Origin: Streblospio benedicti
Taxonomy: Eukaryota; Annelida; Polychaeta; Spionida; Spionidae
Assembly (NCBI GenBank): GCA_019095985.1
Contig: CM032659.1
Location: 798,331-862,330, forward strand
Reading direction: 5' to 3'
Length of the DNA stretch: 64,000 nt
A program made the translations under genes and the position numbers. The notes beneath the pieces were generated by a model, which was not told the origin of the DNA, searched no databases, and saw nothing but the letters and a program-made list of their open reading frames with translations. This document shows, one piece after another, positions 54,491 through 64,000 of this stretch (the first letter of the stretch is position 1; each line of letters starts with the position of its first letter).

Positions 54491-57400
54491 CATCTTCTTG
54501 ATTGGAAATTCATTACATTGTTTCAGTACTAGTGAACATAAACATTTCATATTGATACTTCGCCAAAAGTGAAGTATATTTGAAGTTCCGACTACATCTA
54601 ATTATTTGCAACATGTCCATACTTTGTCTATAAATAGATTGTGCAAACTTTAGGAATGCAAATTGATGTGCCTTACATAGTGCCTACGATTACTCCTGTA
54701 ACCTTGCATTCTAATAATGATTAGCATTAATCTTCGTATCTCTTGCCTGGCTGCTTGGTTGAATTGCCAACCAACAAAAATTGTTGACCCGCGTGTGCAT
54801 GTTGACGTATGTGACGTGACGTAAACACCAAACCCAGTGACGTGTACAGAATGAGAGTAGATGGGACAAGATCAATGACCTCAACATTAGTGCTCGCTTT
54901 TTCTGCCCCAAACCCAGCAACATTTAACGTTAGTGTAACGTGACAAAGGAGTTATTTTTTTTTTTAATCAGATCTATGTGTTGATTTCATCATAAGTAGC
55001 GAATTTTGGGAAGACCATATTTGTAGACTTTTTTCTTCTAAAAATTAGCTATACGTCACTAAGCAATACATAAATACTGTACTATAATGCAAAGAAACTT
55101 GGACAGAAGTGCTAAGGGAGAGTCAAGAGGATGGTCATAAATAACCTAGACATTATTATGTCCGAAGAAAGACCTGAGCTCTAATTCAATGCATGTAGCG
55201 TGTGTCCAGGAATGGAGAAAGTGATACACGCGTGCTAGTATATTTAAATTTCGAGCTGAAACTGTCTGTGGGCAAGGTTTTCACGTTATTTATATTATGA
55301 TGTTAGGTACAAATCAAGAAGTGTTTAACATGGTCAATCGATATTCAAACGCATACATTTATGGGTATATCAAATGCGTGTTACATGTTCCATGATGGCA
55401 CACGTTCTGTGAACTCCTAACCATTTTCACTGGTCATTACTGCCAAGCAATGTTCTTTCAACGTGACTGTGTTCGCTGGGCTGGTGCATCTTGAATAGGT
55501 CTTTTGTCCTGGCCTTAACAAATGGCACCTTGTAATCAATGGAGGGCGTTGTCGGGTGGGGCTTCCACACAGAGGAGCAGAGCAGAGGGGAATCAGGGGA
55601 CGAGGGAATTGGTGGTTTGAGTTTTACCATTTGTGGCTCTGGTTCAACTTCTATGAGGTTCATGTGTGAATTTCACTATTAAAGGAATTACTGCTACTGG
55701 ATATGACAAATATACATGTAAATACAGTGTGAAGGTGAACCATATTAAGACGTATACATAATAGACAGGTGATAATTGTACTATCAGGTTTGAGCGTTGT
55801 GAAGTGTGTGTGGGTACGGGGCCTGCGAACTGACTCTAGCAAGTGCGTGTAGAAACTTATCTACAAAACACTTTATAGTGCATTGAGAGTCTAGGATACA
55901 ACCAGTGTCTCGGTGTGTATCAGGTAAGTGGATTCTACGTCGGTGTGTATGTTGACGTGAGATGAAAGGAATGTAGTCTGGGTGTGGCAATTCATATAAT
56001 ATACAATCAAAGTAGCATTTTTATATTACTTAGGATATTAATGCATGCTTGCTGCGAGACTTGTATCCAGTAGATTACTTTTTTACGTATCTGGTTTTTA
56101 CCCTATGTCTCATTTATTCTCCACTGCTTAATATCTCTAGATGGTGAACTAATGCATTACACAGATAGATTACTGCGCTCCTCTCAAAGCCGGCTAACAT
56201 GTAGTAGATGAAGTTCTCTTTCTGTTTTCATCTGTTAATAATCCCCCTTCTCTCACCATCTCATTACTAATCTCCGTGTATACCCTCCGTGCAGGAGTGT
56301 GTCACTTCCATCTGCCACCACCATGTGGCGGAGCTGTGATGCCGGATTAGCATATATATTAGTGGATACTTTATGGCTCTTCTCTGCGCCAGGCACCAAA
56401 ATAACTCACCTCCTGGTCCCCTTAAAGAACCTCGGCAGTAAATGGAAATTGAACACGTGGTTTCGTGTGTCACTGTGTAAAGATTCAAGCCTTTTCCAAT
56501 TACAATCTACATTTCTTTTGCTAACCCATGGTGAAACTGTGATATGAACAGTCTTGTAATAATATCAGATACGTGTGACATCCCATCTATTATAGTAGAA
56601 AGAGGCCTCAATGTTGTCGGATGGATACACCAAATATACAAATTTGCCCCCCACCCCTCACCCGATCCCCAAGACGTTGGCCGCTGTAGAAATCTATAGA
56701 TTGGAATATGCGCCTTCTGTAGCTATGGTTAGAGAGTGATGAACCCAGGTGGACTTGGGAGGTGATGGGTCAAGAGCAGCATTGAACAGCAACATCCACA
56801 CACACCCACAACGCCTAGTACGCTTGTAGTCCTGTTAGATGTTCCTCAACGTCTCGCATTTATGATGTCCCTTGATTTGAATTCCAATGCTATGTAAATG
56901 CACGTATTTTCCATCGACCAATACGCGGGACTGCTCACGGGGAGTGTTCAATCTCTGCAGGCGCTGACGACAGCTATGATGGAGGGACTGTATGTCATGA
57001 ATACCAATGCGCTCCATGGTGAGGGTGGCTGGCCAGATAACGGGCTACTTTACTGTACACCACTCTTGACACTTCCTCGATGCTGATAGCATAGTGATGG
57101 CATGTAAGAGGTGAATGAATCTTACATCCCTACTGGTCTGGGTGTTATTCCCTTTAAATTTGTTTGAGTTGTTGCCCATAGCCCACAAATTTCCTCCCCT
57201 TCCCCTGACATCCCACTTTATTGAAATCCCACATCCTTACATGCAATCGATGCAAGCATATGATAAATGATCAATTGATGATTAATTAGTGAGCCAATGA
57301 TATGGTGTAAAGTGTAAAAGTCGCGAGAGCAAAACATTGATCAGGACTATAAACCACCACATTTACAGTTTAGGCGTTTTTTACACACCTGACTTGTGGG

Positions 57401-57925
57401 CTTATGATATAAGGTAGAACACCTCTGGTGGTGTGTTTCTGGTGACTCTCATAGGAAAGCTATGCACTGGCGAAATTACAACTACAGTTTTGTGTGCACG
57501 CTTATTCGATGTATAGCATACTGAAGATGAACCCTATGATGGCATGCCGCCACATTTAGTGATTTTGTTCTCATATGCTGGTTTCGCACTTCTGCGAATA
57601 CAATCACAACAAAACGCAAAGCAAACCCGGAAATAAATGTCTTTCAGTCTTTCTACGCCCAGCAAACAGCACCACAGAGAAGTGGAATCGTCTCCTAGAT
57701 TGGCTTTAATCAAACTCCCCACAGATCTATTACGGGAGCCACACAGTAGTATTAGGTGTCAGCCAATCACAGGAGTGCGTCCTCTACCAACATTCGCCAA
57801 GCGACACAGGAAATCTAATAACGGGCGCTAATACAAACATAGTGGGGGAGAACTGGGAATGGAGAAACAGCCAGAGTGTAGTGCACATACAGCACAGCTT
57901 GTATCAAGGCCGGCCGGGGAGGAGC
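54491..57925. other. Host intron beyond the nested gene; no exon called
   Basis: Several ACGT-core words (GTGACGTGACGTAAAC) lie at about 54810-54825. A perfect donor word CAG|GTAAGT occurs at 55921-55929 after a GT-rich tract and is a weak second candidate for a recursive splice site or the end of an unseen exon. No domain-bearing ORF was found. Confidence 0.4.
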
Positions 57926-58060
57926 CAGTGTCAATACGGAGGTGGTCTCTTTAAGGATGTCCGCAGTGCTGTATTTTGATATGAAGATTTGGACCTGAAA
58001 AATGGTCTTATGATAGAGATGGTCTGTTTATAGAGGCGGTCCTAGTTGAAGGCTGCATTG
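57926..58060. mobile_element. GACCACC-type MITE, degraded copy
   Basis: Words CGGAGGTGGTCTCTTTAAGG, ATGGTCTTATGATAGAGATG and TAGAGGCGGTCCTAG match the interior of the copies at 22509 and 296. The terminal repeats are eroded (cagtgtcaatacgg and ctgcattg). Confidence 0.5.
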
Positions 58061-59463
58061 CAGCTTGTCAACTTGCTACAGTTAACGCTGTGTGTTTTTA
58101 TTAAATCTGAAGGAATTCATATCAACGATTATATATAAGAGCTTGACAATTGTGCTTTTGATCTTGTAAGCCAACTAAATAAGAGGGTATACATGGTATA
58201 ATCCTTTTGCGATTATACTGTGTTTAAAGTGTAGCCATCTGATTTGCTGAAAACGCAGTTGTATCGACTCTGTTTAATTCCTATAATGCTTGTCTATTTC
58301 TCTCACGTGGTTGAAGTGTTGAAGAAAACAGTCTCCTGTGGTCCGATGCATTAAAACTACTCCGAGCACTCCTGCTAGAGGATTTGTCTTGAATATTCAA
58401 TGTCTCACAAGGCCAATACGATTTATAAGCCTTGGAAATTGTGCTCTGTATTGCCTTTACTATATATGTTGAACACGTCCAAGTAGTTCAAAATTTAACT
58501 GAACGTAGCATTCGTTGGTCACCAAGCGAAAGCTGCACTGTTGTTTATAAAACCCGACATTCATATCACGATTATATATAAGAATTCCGTTGGTTAATCG
58601 AACACCGTCACAAAATTCTGACAGTGTTCAAAAATTCTGGAACGTCTTCAGTTTTTAAAGTATTCTCTCAGCAAGTTATGCTGCGTCTTACGGATCGCAG
58701 AACATTGTTATGTCGGGCTTCGTTTATCAGCAACTCGAGATGTACGTACCATGTTATTTTTATTCAGTACGTTCAATGTCCGCCACAATACGCCCATAGT
58801 TCGTTTGACGTGACCATATACTACGTGCGGGCCTGCGTGTTCGCCCATGATCGCTCTTAAAGCGGGTTTAAAACGTAAAAACAATACTCCGTTGGTTAAT
58901 AGTTTACGTTTTACGCCTGCATGTTTGAACTGTGTTGAGGTTAGCAATGGTTGTAGTGTGTTTAAAATCAATGGCAGCTTTAGTTCGCTGAACAAAAATA
59001 TATGTTGTGACAAGAAAGCACCGATATTAGCTTCAAATTCGCATTTTGTCGTAATAATTATACGATGCTGTATTCAATGCAACTGAGGGTATATCAAATT
59101 GCGCAAACAAGCCGTTGATGTAGCGTCCTAAAAGCCTCGTCGTGTCCCGCCAGACAGTGACGAGTGTTACAGGGAAACTCACTTACCGCGCAGCCGTCAG
59201 CTCCAGACGGTCTGTCTGTCTCTACTCACTAGAGATGCACCGTTTGTCGTGCATGTGTGCGTTGGTAGATGCATGGGCTGTAAACCCACCCCTTTTTCCA
59301 ACAAGATCTTTCATTTTCATTGAGTTTTTAAGCATATATTCGTTATTGATCGTGCACAAGAAGAAACCCCTGAGATCACTCGATGCCCCTCTCCCCCACC
59401 CCACCCCACTCCCATTCTGGTAGTGTGACAACATCCGGTGTATTTTATATTTCTAATGTAGAG

Positions 59464-59530
<67 letters not shown>

Positions 59531-59763
59531 GGCACCTGCCATAAGCTCTAGTGTTTGATACATACATGTATGTATTGAAAAGCAATCCCAACACTTTAAA
59601 GAAACAAACAACATGGACAATATTGATTGCATTTTTGTTATCTAATCTTCCCATATGTGATATATAATTTGAGCAGGGTCAGAATTAAGCCATGGTATTA
59701 AAGTAACATAACTGAGAGTCATAAATCCTTCATAACGGGCTCATGCTTGTCAGCCGAATAATG
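58061..59763. other. Intron; short direct repeat around TATA-like words, microsatellite
   Basis: ATTCATATCAACGATTATAT (58115-58134) recurs with a one-base gap at 58559-58577, both continuing into ATATAAGA. GTTGGTTAAT recurs at 58590 and 58893. Short plus-strand ORFs at 58624-58860 and 58847-59086 have no recognisable domain. A (GCAC)n/(CA)n microsatellite lies at 59463-59527. Nothing supports a gene here. Confidence 0.4.
59463..59527. repeat. (GCAC)n(CA)n microsatellite
   Basis: About seven GCAC units pass into about 16 CA units. ORFs over it on the minus strand are repeat artefacts. Confidence 0.95.
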
Positions 59764-59916
59764 ACCAATCACACACCTTGTTACATCCACACGCTCTCGG
59801 CCAATCAGAGAGCGCGTCACGGCTCGTTGGGAAGCCTTTATCTGATAAAGTCAACTGGCGGCTGTTCGGCGTATCAGATTGCTGATAAAGGATTAAAGGG
59901 AAGATTAGACTTATCT
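59764..59916. promoter_or_regulatory. Candidate enhancer: GATA-site cluster with CCAAT words
   Basis: Four WGATAR words occur within 79 bp: TTATCT (59838), TGATAA (59843, forming the compound TTATCTGATAA), TGATAA (59883) and TTATCT (59911). Two CCAATCA words lie upstream (about 59763 and 59800). The patch sits in the last 4 kb of the host intron. Such clustering is characteristic of GATA-factor enhancers, but no conservation data are available here. Confidence 0.4.
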
Positions 59917-62900
59917 GGTTGGTGTATCATGAGCAATGTTCAGAATTCTGCCCGTCAGTTTATTGTTTTATCTTCAATCTTCCATGCAGGTACAATTCGC
60001 TTATTGTGCACGTTTGGCTACAAAACAGCAGACATTTTTGCCTAACTTTATAATGTCTCCAAGTATGATAAATTCTACGCCCATCATTCAGTATTCTAAC
60101 AATGCAGTTTTGAAATATATCAACATTTTATAGAGACCACCTTAGAAATAAGACCATGGCAGGGTGCAATATCTACATAAAGATCCGCGAACCCCCGCGA
60201 TGAAAGACACCACCTCATGGTCACCTCAGGAATACCATCACCGTTTCGCGTTGACATAAAACATACTCACCGTTTCTACAATAAAACACGTTCTACTGCA
60301 TAAAAAGTGGAGTTATCATGCTAAAAACTGAAGTAACATACGCAGACTATTAACAAACCTCATTTTTGAGCCCGTTCTCTCAGTGTCGGCTGGCAGATAA
60401 TGAGCGGCTTGACTTTTTCACGTGGCTGACATTTCAATTAATCCGCCAGTTGTACTCACTGTGCTGTTACTTTTGTGGAACTCTGTAGAGAGAGACGGAA
60501 GTTGTTATAGTGCGGATGCGGAGTGTGGCACTCACATGTAACTGGGGTGTTTAATTATTTGGAACTATCACACATAAAAATGAAGAAGTTGTGAGTTGTA
60601 TTCCTGTTGGTGTACACTCTTGTACTACATTGTAAAGAATAATGATTTTAGAACCACTGATACTCCGTCAACGCAGATGACGCGAATCGTGAATTAGTTC
60701 CCCTGGTGGATAAGTACATATACACTACATTTATAGACATGTCAGATATAGTGTGTGATTTTAACAGGGGACATGTATGCAAGTGAAAGTGAACATGTAA
60801 ATGTATCATCAAATACACTTGATAGCATCGTATTGCTAGGTACAAAAATGTCAGAAATAGCACTGCTATCTGAAAGTTTGCTGTTGAAAAAACACAATGT
60901 GACACATGCTTGACTAAATGTTAAAATGTCGTGCTTATATAACCAAAGCTCTACACCACACACCTAACATAGCATAAACCATTTACCGGGCAACATTAAA
61001 TCCTAGACCATTTTCATTAAAATACAGACTCAAACCAAAATTAAACATCCACAACATGGAGAAAAATGCTTCTCAATAACGATCTGGAGGTCGCATTCGT
61101 CTCCCCTTCCGCTCATTATATTTCCTCGTGAAAAGGAATAAATTCCATGAAAGGAAATTGTCGTTTTCTCTCTAAAGACTCCACATGAGGTTGCCATGGA
61201 AACTGCAGAGTAAAGATTTGGACAATTGCACAAAATGTATGTGGAGGAATGGAGACTGGGTTCTGTTAGGACTGGGAATAGGCTAGTGGCGTATAACTTC
61301 AAAGTGTTCCAATTATATAGGGGGCACATCTATAAAAAAGGACTTAGCAAATCTGCATAAAGAAATCACTACCTGCATCTATAATGAGAGCACCCATGTG
61401 TGGAGACCATTTCAATTACCACTGCTTAAAAACAGTTCATCAGAAAAGTAACACCTTATTTCAATATCCACGAAAGTTGCTGCCGCAGAAATTACATTAA
61501 TGCGGTGAGAAATGCACGATAAAAGTGGCTCGGCTGCAATTAACACGAGACAGTGTGAGAAATTATCACTACTGGTGACGCCACCGGCCGGCTGCTCAAG
61601 CTTTTACAGTCACGCCGTGCCTTAGTCACTGTTCACTTTGCTTGTTTGGTTTGCGACAGCAGAACCTGTCTATCACGACCACAAGATAACGAGCTCCCAA
61701 GTGGTCGAGCTATAGACGTGATCTCTATGATAAGGGTCATTTGGTATTTTTATGAAAACTTGGGGATCATGCAACGGCTCTTGAATAAGAGGTATAGTAT
61801 GTTTATTGAGGTGTCCACAACTCAGAGTCCTGCAGAGTGTTCTTTTTTTTCACTGAACACAAAATTGGACTATTGCAGTGGTCACGTTCATGCGATTATA
61901 GTTGCAATTTACACGTTTGACAGACACAGCTCTATGATCACTGCCTGTGTTGTGTACAGGGAGCACTGGGTACACTGAGCGGTGACGTATTGCTCCCTGT
62001 TCTTGTAGCTGTTAACAAACGAGGACAGGTGTGGCGGCTTTTGTCTCAGTGTTTGTTATTGTTTAACTACCATTGTAGAGATACTCATGTAGTCTGTGTT
62101 GTAGTTGCTATATGATTTGGTACTGGTTACCGGATGCTATGTGTATATATCACCGCACAACTGTAAAACATAGAATTGCACACGTATTGGACCATTCACT
62201 GGCATTTCCATTGAGTGGCTGGGAGGTTTGTTCATAGACATAATGTCAACACGTTTTTTTTACAAATTGGGGATCTCTGATATCTCGAGAAACGCAGTAC
62301 TGCTAATTCAAACTATTGGCAACTTCAGGACAGCGATTATCTGCGAGGTCTAACATATTGATCCCTCCCCTATGTCCCCTGAGCCCGAATACACTAATGA
62401 GACTGTCATGCCGTGATTACGTGGGTGTGGAGGAACGGCCTACTCTAGATCCCGGCCCGGGGATTCACACCGCTATAGTAGTGCAGCGGATAAGCAAGGC
62501 CCTACCCCACGCCTTATACCAGTCACGTAGGTACAGGTCAGGTAAATGAACATTAATGTGTATGATAAGCCCTACATGTATGTTTATGCAGTGGGCTGTA
62601 TGCATTAAATTCCAGAAAGCAATGCCATATGGCAAAGACGACAATGACCCAGCGAAATTTAATGTCGAACGAGCATGTGGAAAGTAGACTATTCAACTCA
62701 TAATTTGTGCATGATGTATTGGGTGGATGTGACCCAGTCTCTTGCGTTTGCATGACAGGGAGTCCCACTCAGGGCTGGCATCTGGGGCTTAATCTGTTTG
62801 TAGTCGTGAGCTGAGTTATAGTGAACAGATCGATTCACTGTGTAGTCTGTAGGATATGCAATCATTTTTAAACCATTACGACGAGAAATATCAATCTAGT

Positions 62901-63576
62901 GTAAAACAGATGTGACCAACAATGAAATATTGAATTTATGAATGTTACTGACAACATTTTTTTATAATAAGTATGGTTTATATTATGTGTTTGACTGTTT
63001 TCTTGTCTAAATCTGTGTCAACTGAACTTATCCATAGAATTATTGGTCGGTGTCTTTAAAATCCATCATCTCAAATCACAGTCATCATTATCTATTTTAA
63101 TAGCATTGCGACCTATTTCTGTAAATGGCAAGAAAAAAAGAAATGCCTGTCAATGTTGACACGCGTCATTGGGCGGGTAATTTTAGCCATCAGTTGAGCA
63201 GACACACACAATGTAGTCAATGTCGCCACAAGAATGTATTCGGTTATGAAAGCAGTCATAGCACAATGTAAAATCCTTTTTCCGTACTAGTGTCTTAGCA
63301 AACTGAACCCTTCATTTAACTGGTTTCCTATACAAGAAGTTGAATACCCATATGTACGCATGGATGGAGGATAATGGGGTGGGGGCTGCAATTTATTTTA
63401 ACATTTGTTTCTCTCAAAACTTATAAGAGCCACTGATAGTCTTTCACCAATCATTTACTGGTCTTATTTATGTCTTTTCCATCTCTTAAATGAGGCACAT
63501 AAACCCTTTCTCCTCAAAATCTTTCTCATTAATGTACTCTGCTTCTTATCTTGTTCTTAATAAATGAAGCACTGCG
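59917..63576. other. Intron; no gene seen, one MITE inside
   Basis: A GACCACC-type MITE copy lies at about 60131-60301. A GC-richer patch at 61500-61630 may be regulatory. ORFs are short, without domains or splice sites. Confidence 0.4.
60131..60301. mobile_element. GACCACC-type MITE, degraded copy
   Basis: It begins TAGAGACCACCTTAGAAATA and ends ACGTTCTACTGCATA, matching the right ends GGTTCTACTGTA of fuller copies. The interior contains GAAAGACACCACCTC. Non-coding. Confidence 0.5.
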
Positions 63577-63716
63577 CTCTGTGGCCGAGTAGATAGGGAG
63601 TGACCAGAATCTTCAAATCCCGATCTCTCATTTGTGAGTGTTGAGCAAACTCATACCTAAATATTGCACACTGCTCCGGCACCACACACGCTATTTGGGT
63701 TGAAAAACATTGAGTG
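63577..63716 (+). mobile_element. tRNA-derived SINE, copy 2
   Basis: Head CTCTGTGGCCGAGTAGATAG, a degraded B-box region (CTTCAAATCCCGATC) and tail TTTGGGTTGAAAAACATTGA match the copy at 18268-18412. The central hairpin reads TGAGCAAACTCA here and TGAGTTTGCTCA in copy 1 when both are put in the same orientation. It ends about 130 bp before the exon at 63846. Confidence 0.65.
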
Positions 63717-63845
63717 CAAGTGATTATTGTTTTGTGCGTCACATCCTTGCGATCAGGACCATGAAACCACCACATTTACTTCAAACTTTATTTCTCCTGT
63801 CACCGTGAGCCGTGCCCACCCCTGACGTGCGCCTCTCTGTTGCAG

Positions 63846-63967
63846 GCGTGGTGTTCCTCATCCACCGGCACGAGACGAAGCGCGCCCTGCTGCCCAACGA
63901 GATCACGTCCATGGACACGATCCGCGCTCTCTTCGTCAGAGCCTTCCCAGAGTCACTCTCCATGCAG
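63846..63967 (+). CDS. SKT (KIAA1217/SRCIN1): Sickle tail / p140Cap family exon opening the AIP3-like domain
   Basis: Acceptor CCTCTCTGTTGCAG and donor ATGCAG|GTACAG bound 122 nt, phase 1 in and phase 0 out. It encodes GVVFLIHRHETKRA and then LPNEITSMDTIRALFVRAFP. As I recall it, human KIAA1217 reads MPNEITSADTIRALFVSAFP at the same place, so the match is close and diagnostic. It is the start of the conserved domain related to yeast Bud6/AIP3 (the Pfam AIP3 family as I recall), implicated in actin and microtubule-tip regulation. Later exons, including the rest of the domain, the coiled coil and the Pro-rich tail, lie outside the window. The exon is GC-rich against an AT-rich background, as is its partner at 22242. 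Confidence 0.9.
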
Positions 63968-64000
63968 GTACAGTGGAACCAATCCAATGGCTGATCTTTT

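Larger units (their letters stand above)
22450..63845 (+). other. 41.4-kb intron of the sickle tail homologue
   Basis: Donor GTGAGT at 22450 and acceptor TCTCTGTTGCAG ending at 63845 bound a phase-1 intron. It contains a candidate alternative first exon (31908-31968), a recursive-splice-like site (40195/40196), a complete same-strand nested gene (42473-54490) and many repeats. Joining across it restores the family signature exactly, which supports these as neighbouring exons. An unseen small exon in between cannot be excluded. Confidence 0.75.

Noticed and set aside
59317-59654. Minus-strand ORFs with CVCVCV and ACVRAC runs
   Set aside because: Artefacts of the (GCAC)n(CA)n microsatellite.

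Overview
The window is eukaryotic genomic DNA, most likely from a marine invertebrate. It is AT-rich, intron-dominated and full of short transposon relics, with rare GC-rich exons bounded by canonical GT-AG sites. Phylum cannot be fixed from the sequence; the SINE and MITE content would suit a lophotrochozoan or invertebrate deuterostome, which is an inference. No bacterial-style genes, CRISPR array, rRNA or intact retrovirus-like element was seen. One 100-N assembly gap lies at 32738-32837.

The framework gene is a plus-strand homologue of the sickle tail / p140Cap family (KIAA1217, SRCIN1). Two consecutive exons are visible, 22242-22449 and 63846-63967. They join in frame to give the family hallmark SLPIVRSPNKSMERALG followed by the start of the AIP3-type domain. 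The intron between them is 41.4 kb. Bases 1-22241 are probably another intron or upstream sequence of the same gene. Inside the big intron are a candidate alternative first exon at 31908-31968, with a TATA-like box upstream, an in-frame stop before the ATG and the right splice phase, and a textbook-like recursive splice site at 40195/40196 with branch point, pyrimidine tract and abutting donor.

A complete second gene is nested in that intron on the same strand (about 42473-54490). It has at least seven exons, one of them 6.6 kb, and encodes a very large protein of roughly 2,750 residues that I do not recognise. It carries a repeated two-helix module built on a 'DERKxF....EY...L' motif, a repeated RRRSARIRGRWDLDP block, long acidic and Ser/Asn-rich linkers, a C-terminal cluster of Cys-x2-Cys zinc-finger-like motifs split over GC-rich exons, and a charged helical tail followed by a 3'UTR with overlapping AATAAA signals. 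The reading frame shifts at four places, two next to C-runs. This could mean assembly indels in a live gene, or early decay.

The rest is non-coding as far as can be seen. It holds several MITE families with terminal inverted repeats, tRNA-derived SINEs (one enclosed by inverted repeats, and two copies differing by a flipped hairpin), a 168-nt hairpin, a LINE 3'-end relic, an old tandem duplication at 10.3-13.4 kb with selectively conserved blocks, microsatellites, and clusters of transcription-factor motifs that look like enhancers or promoters.
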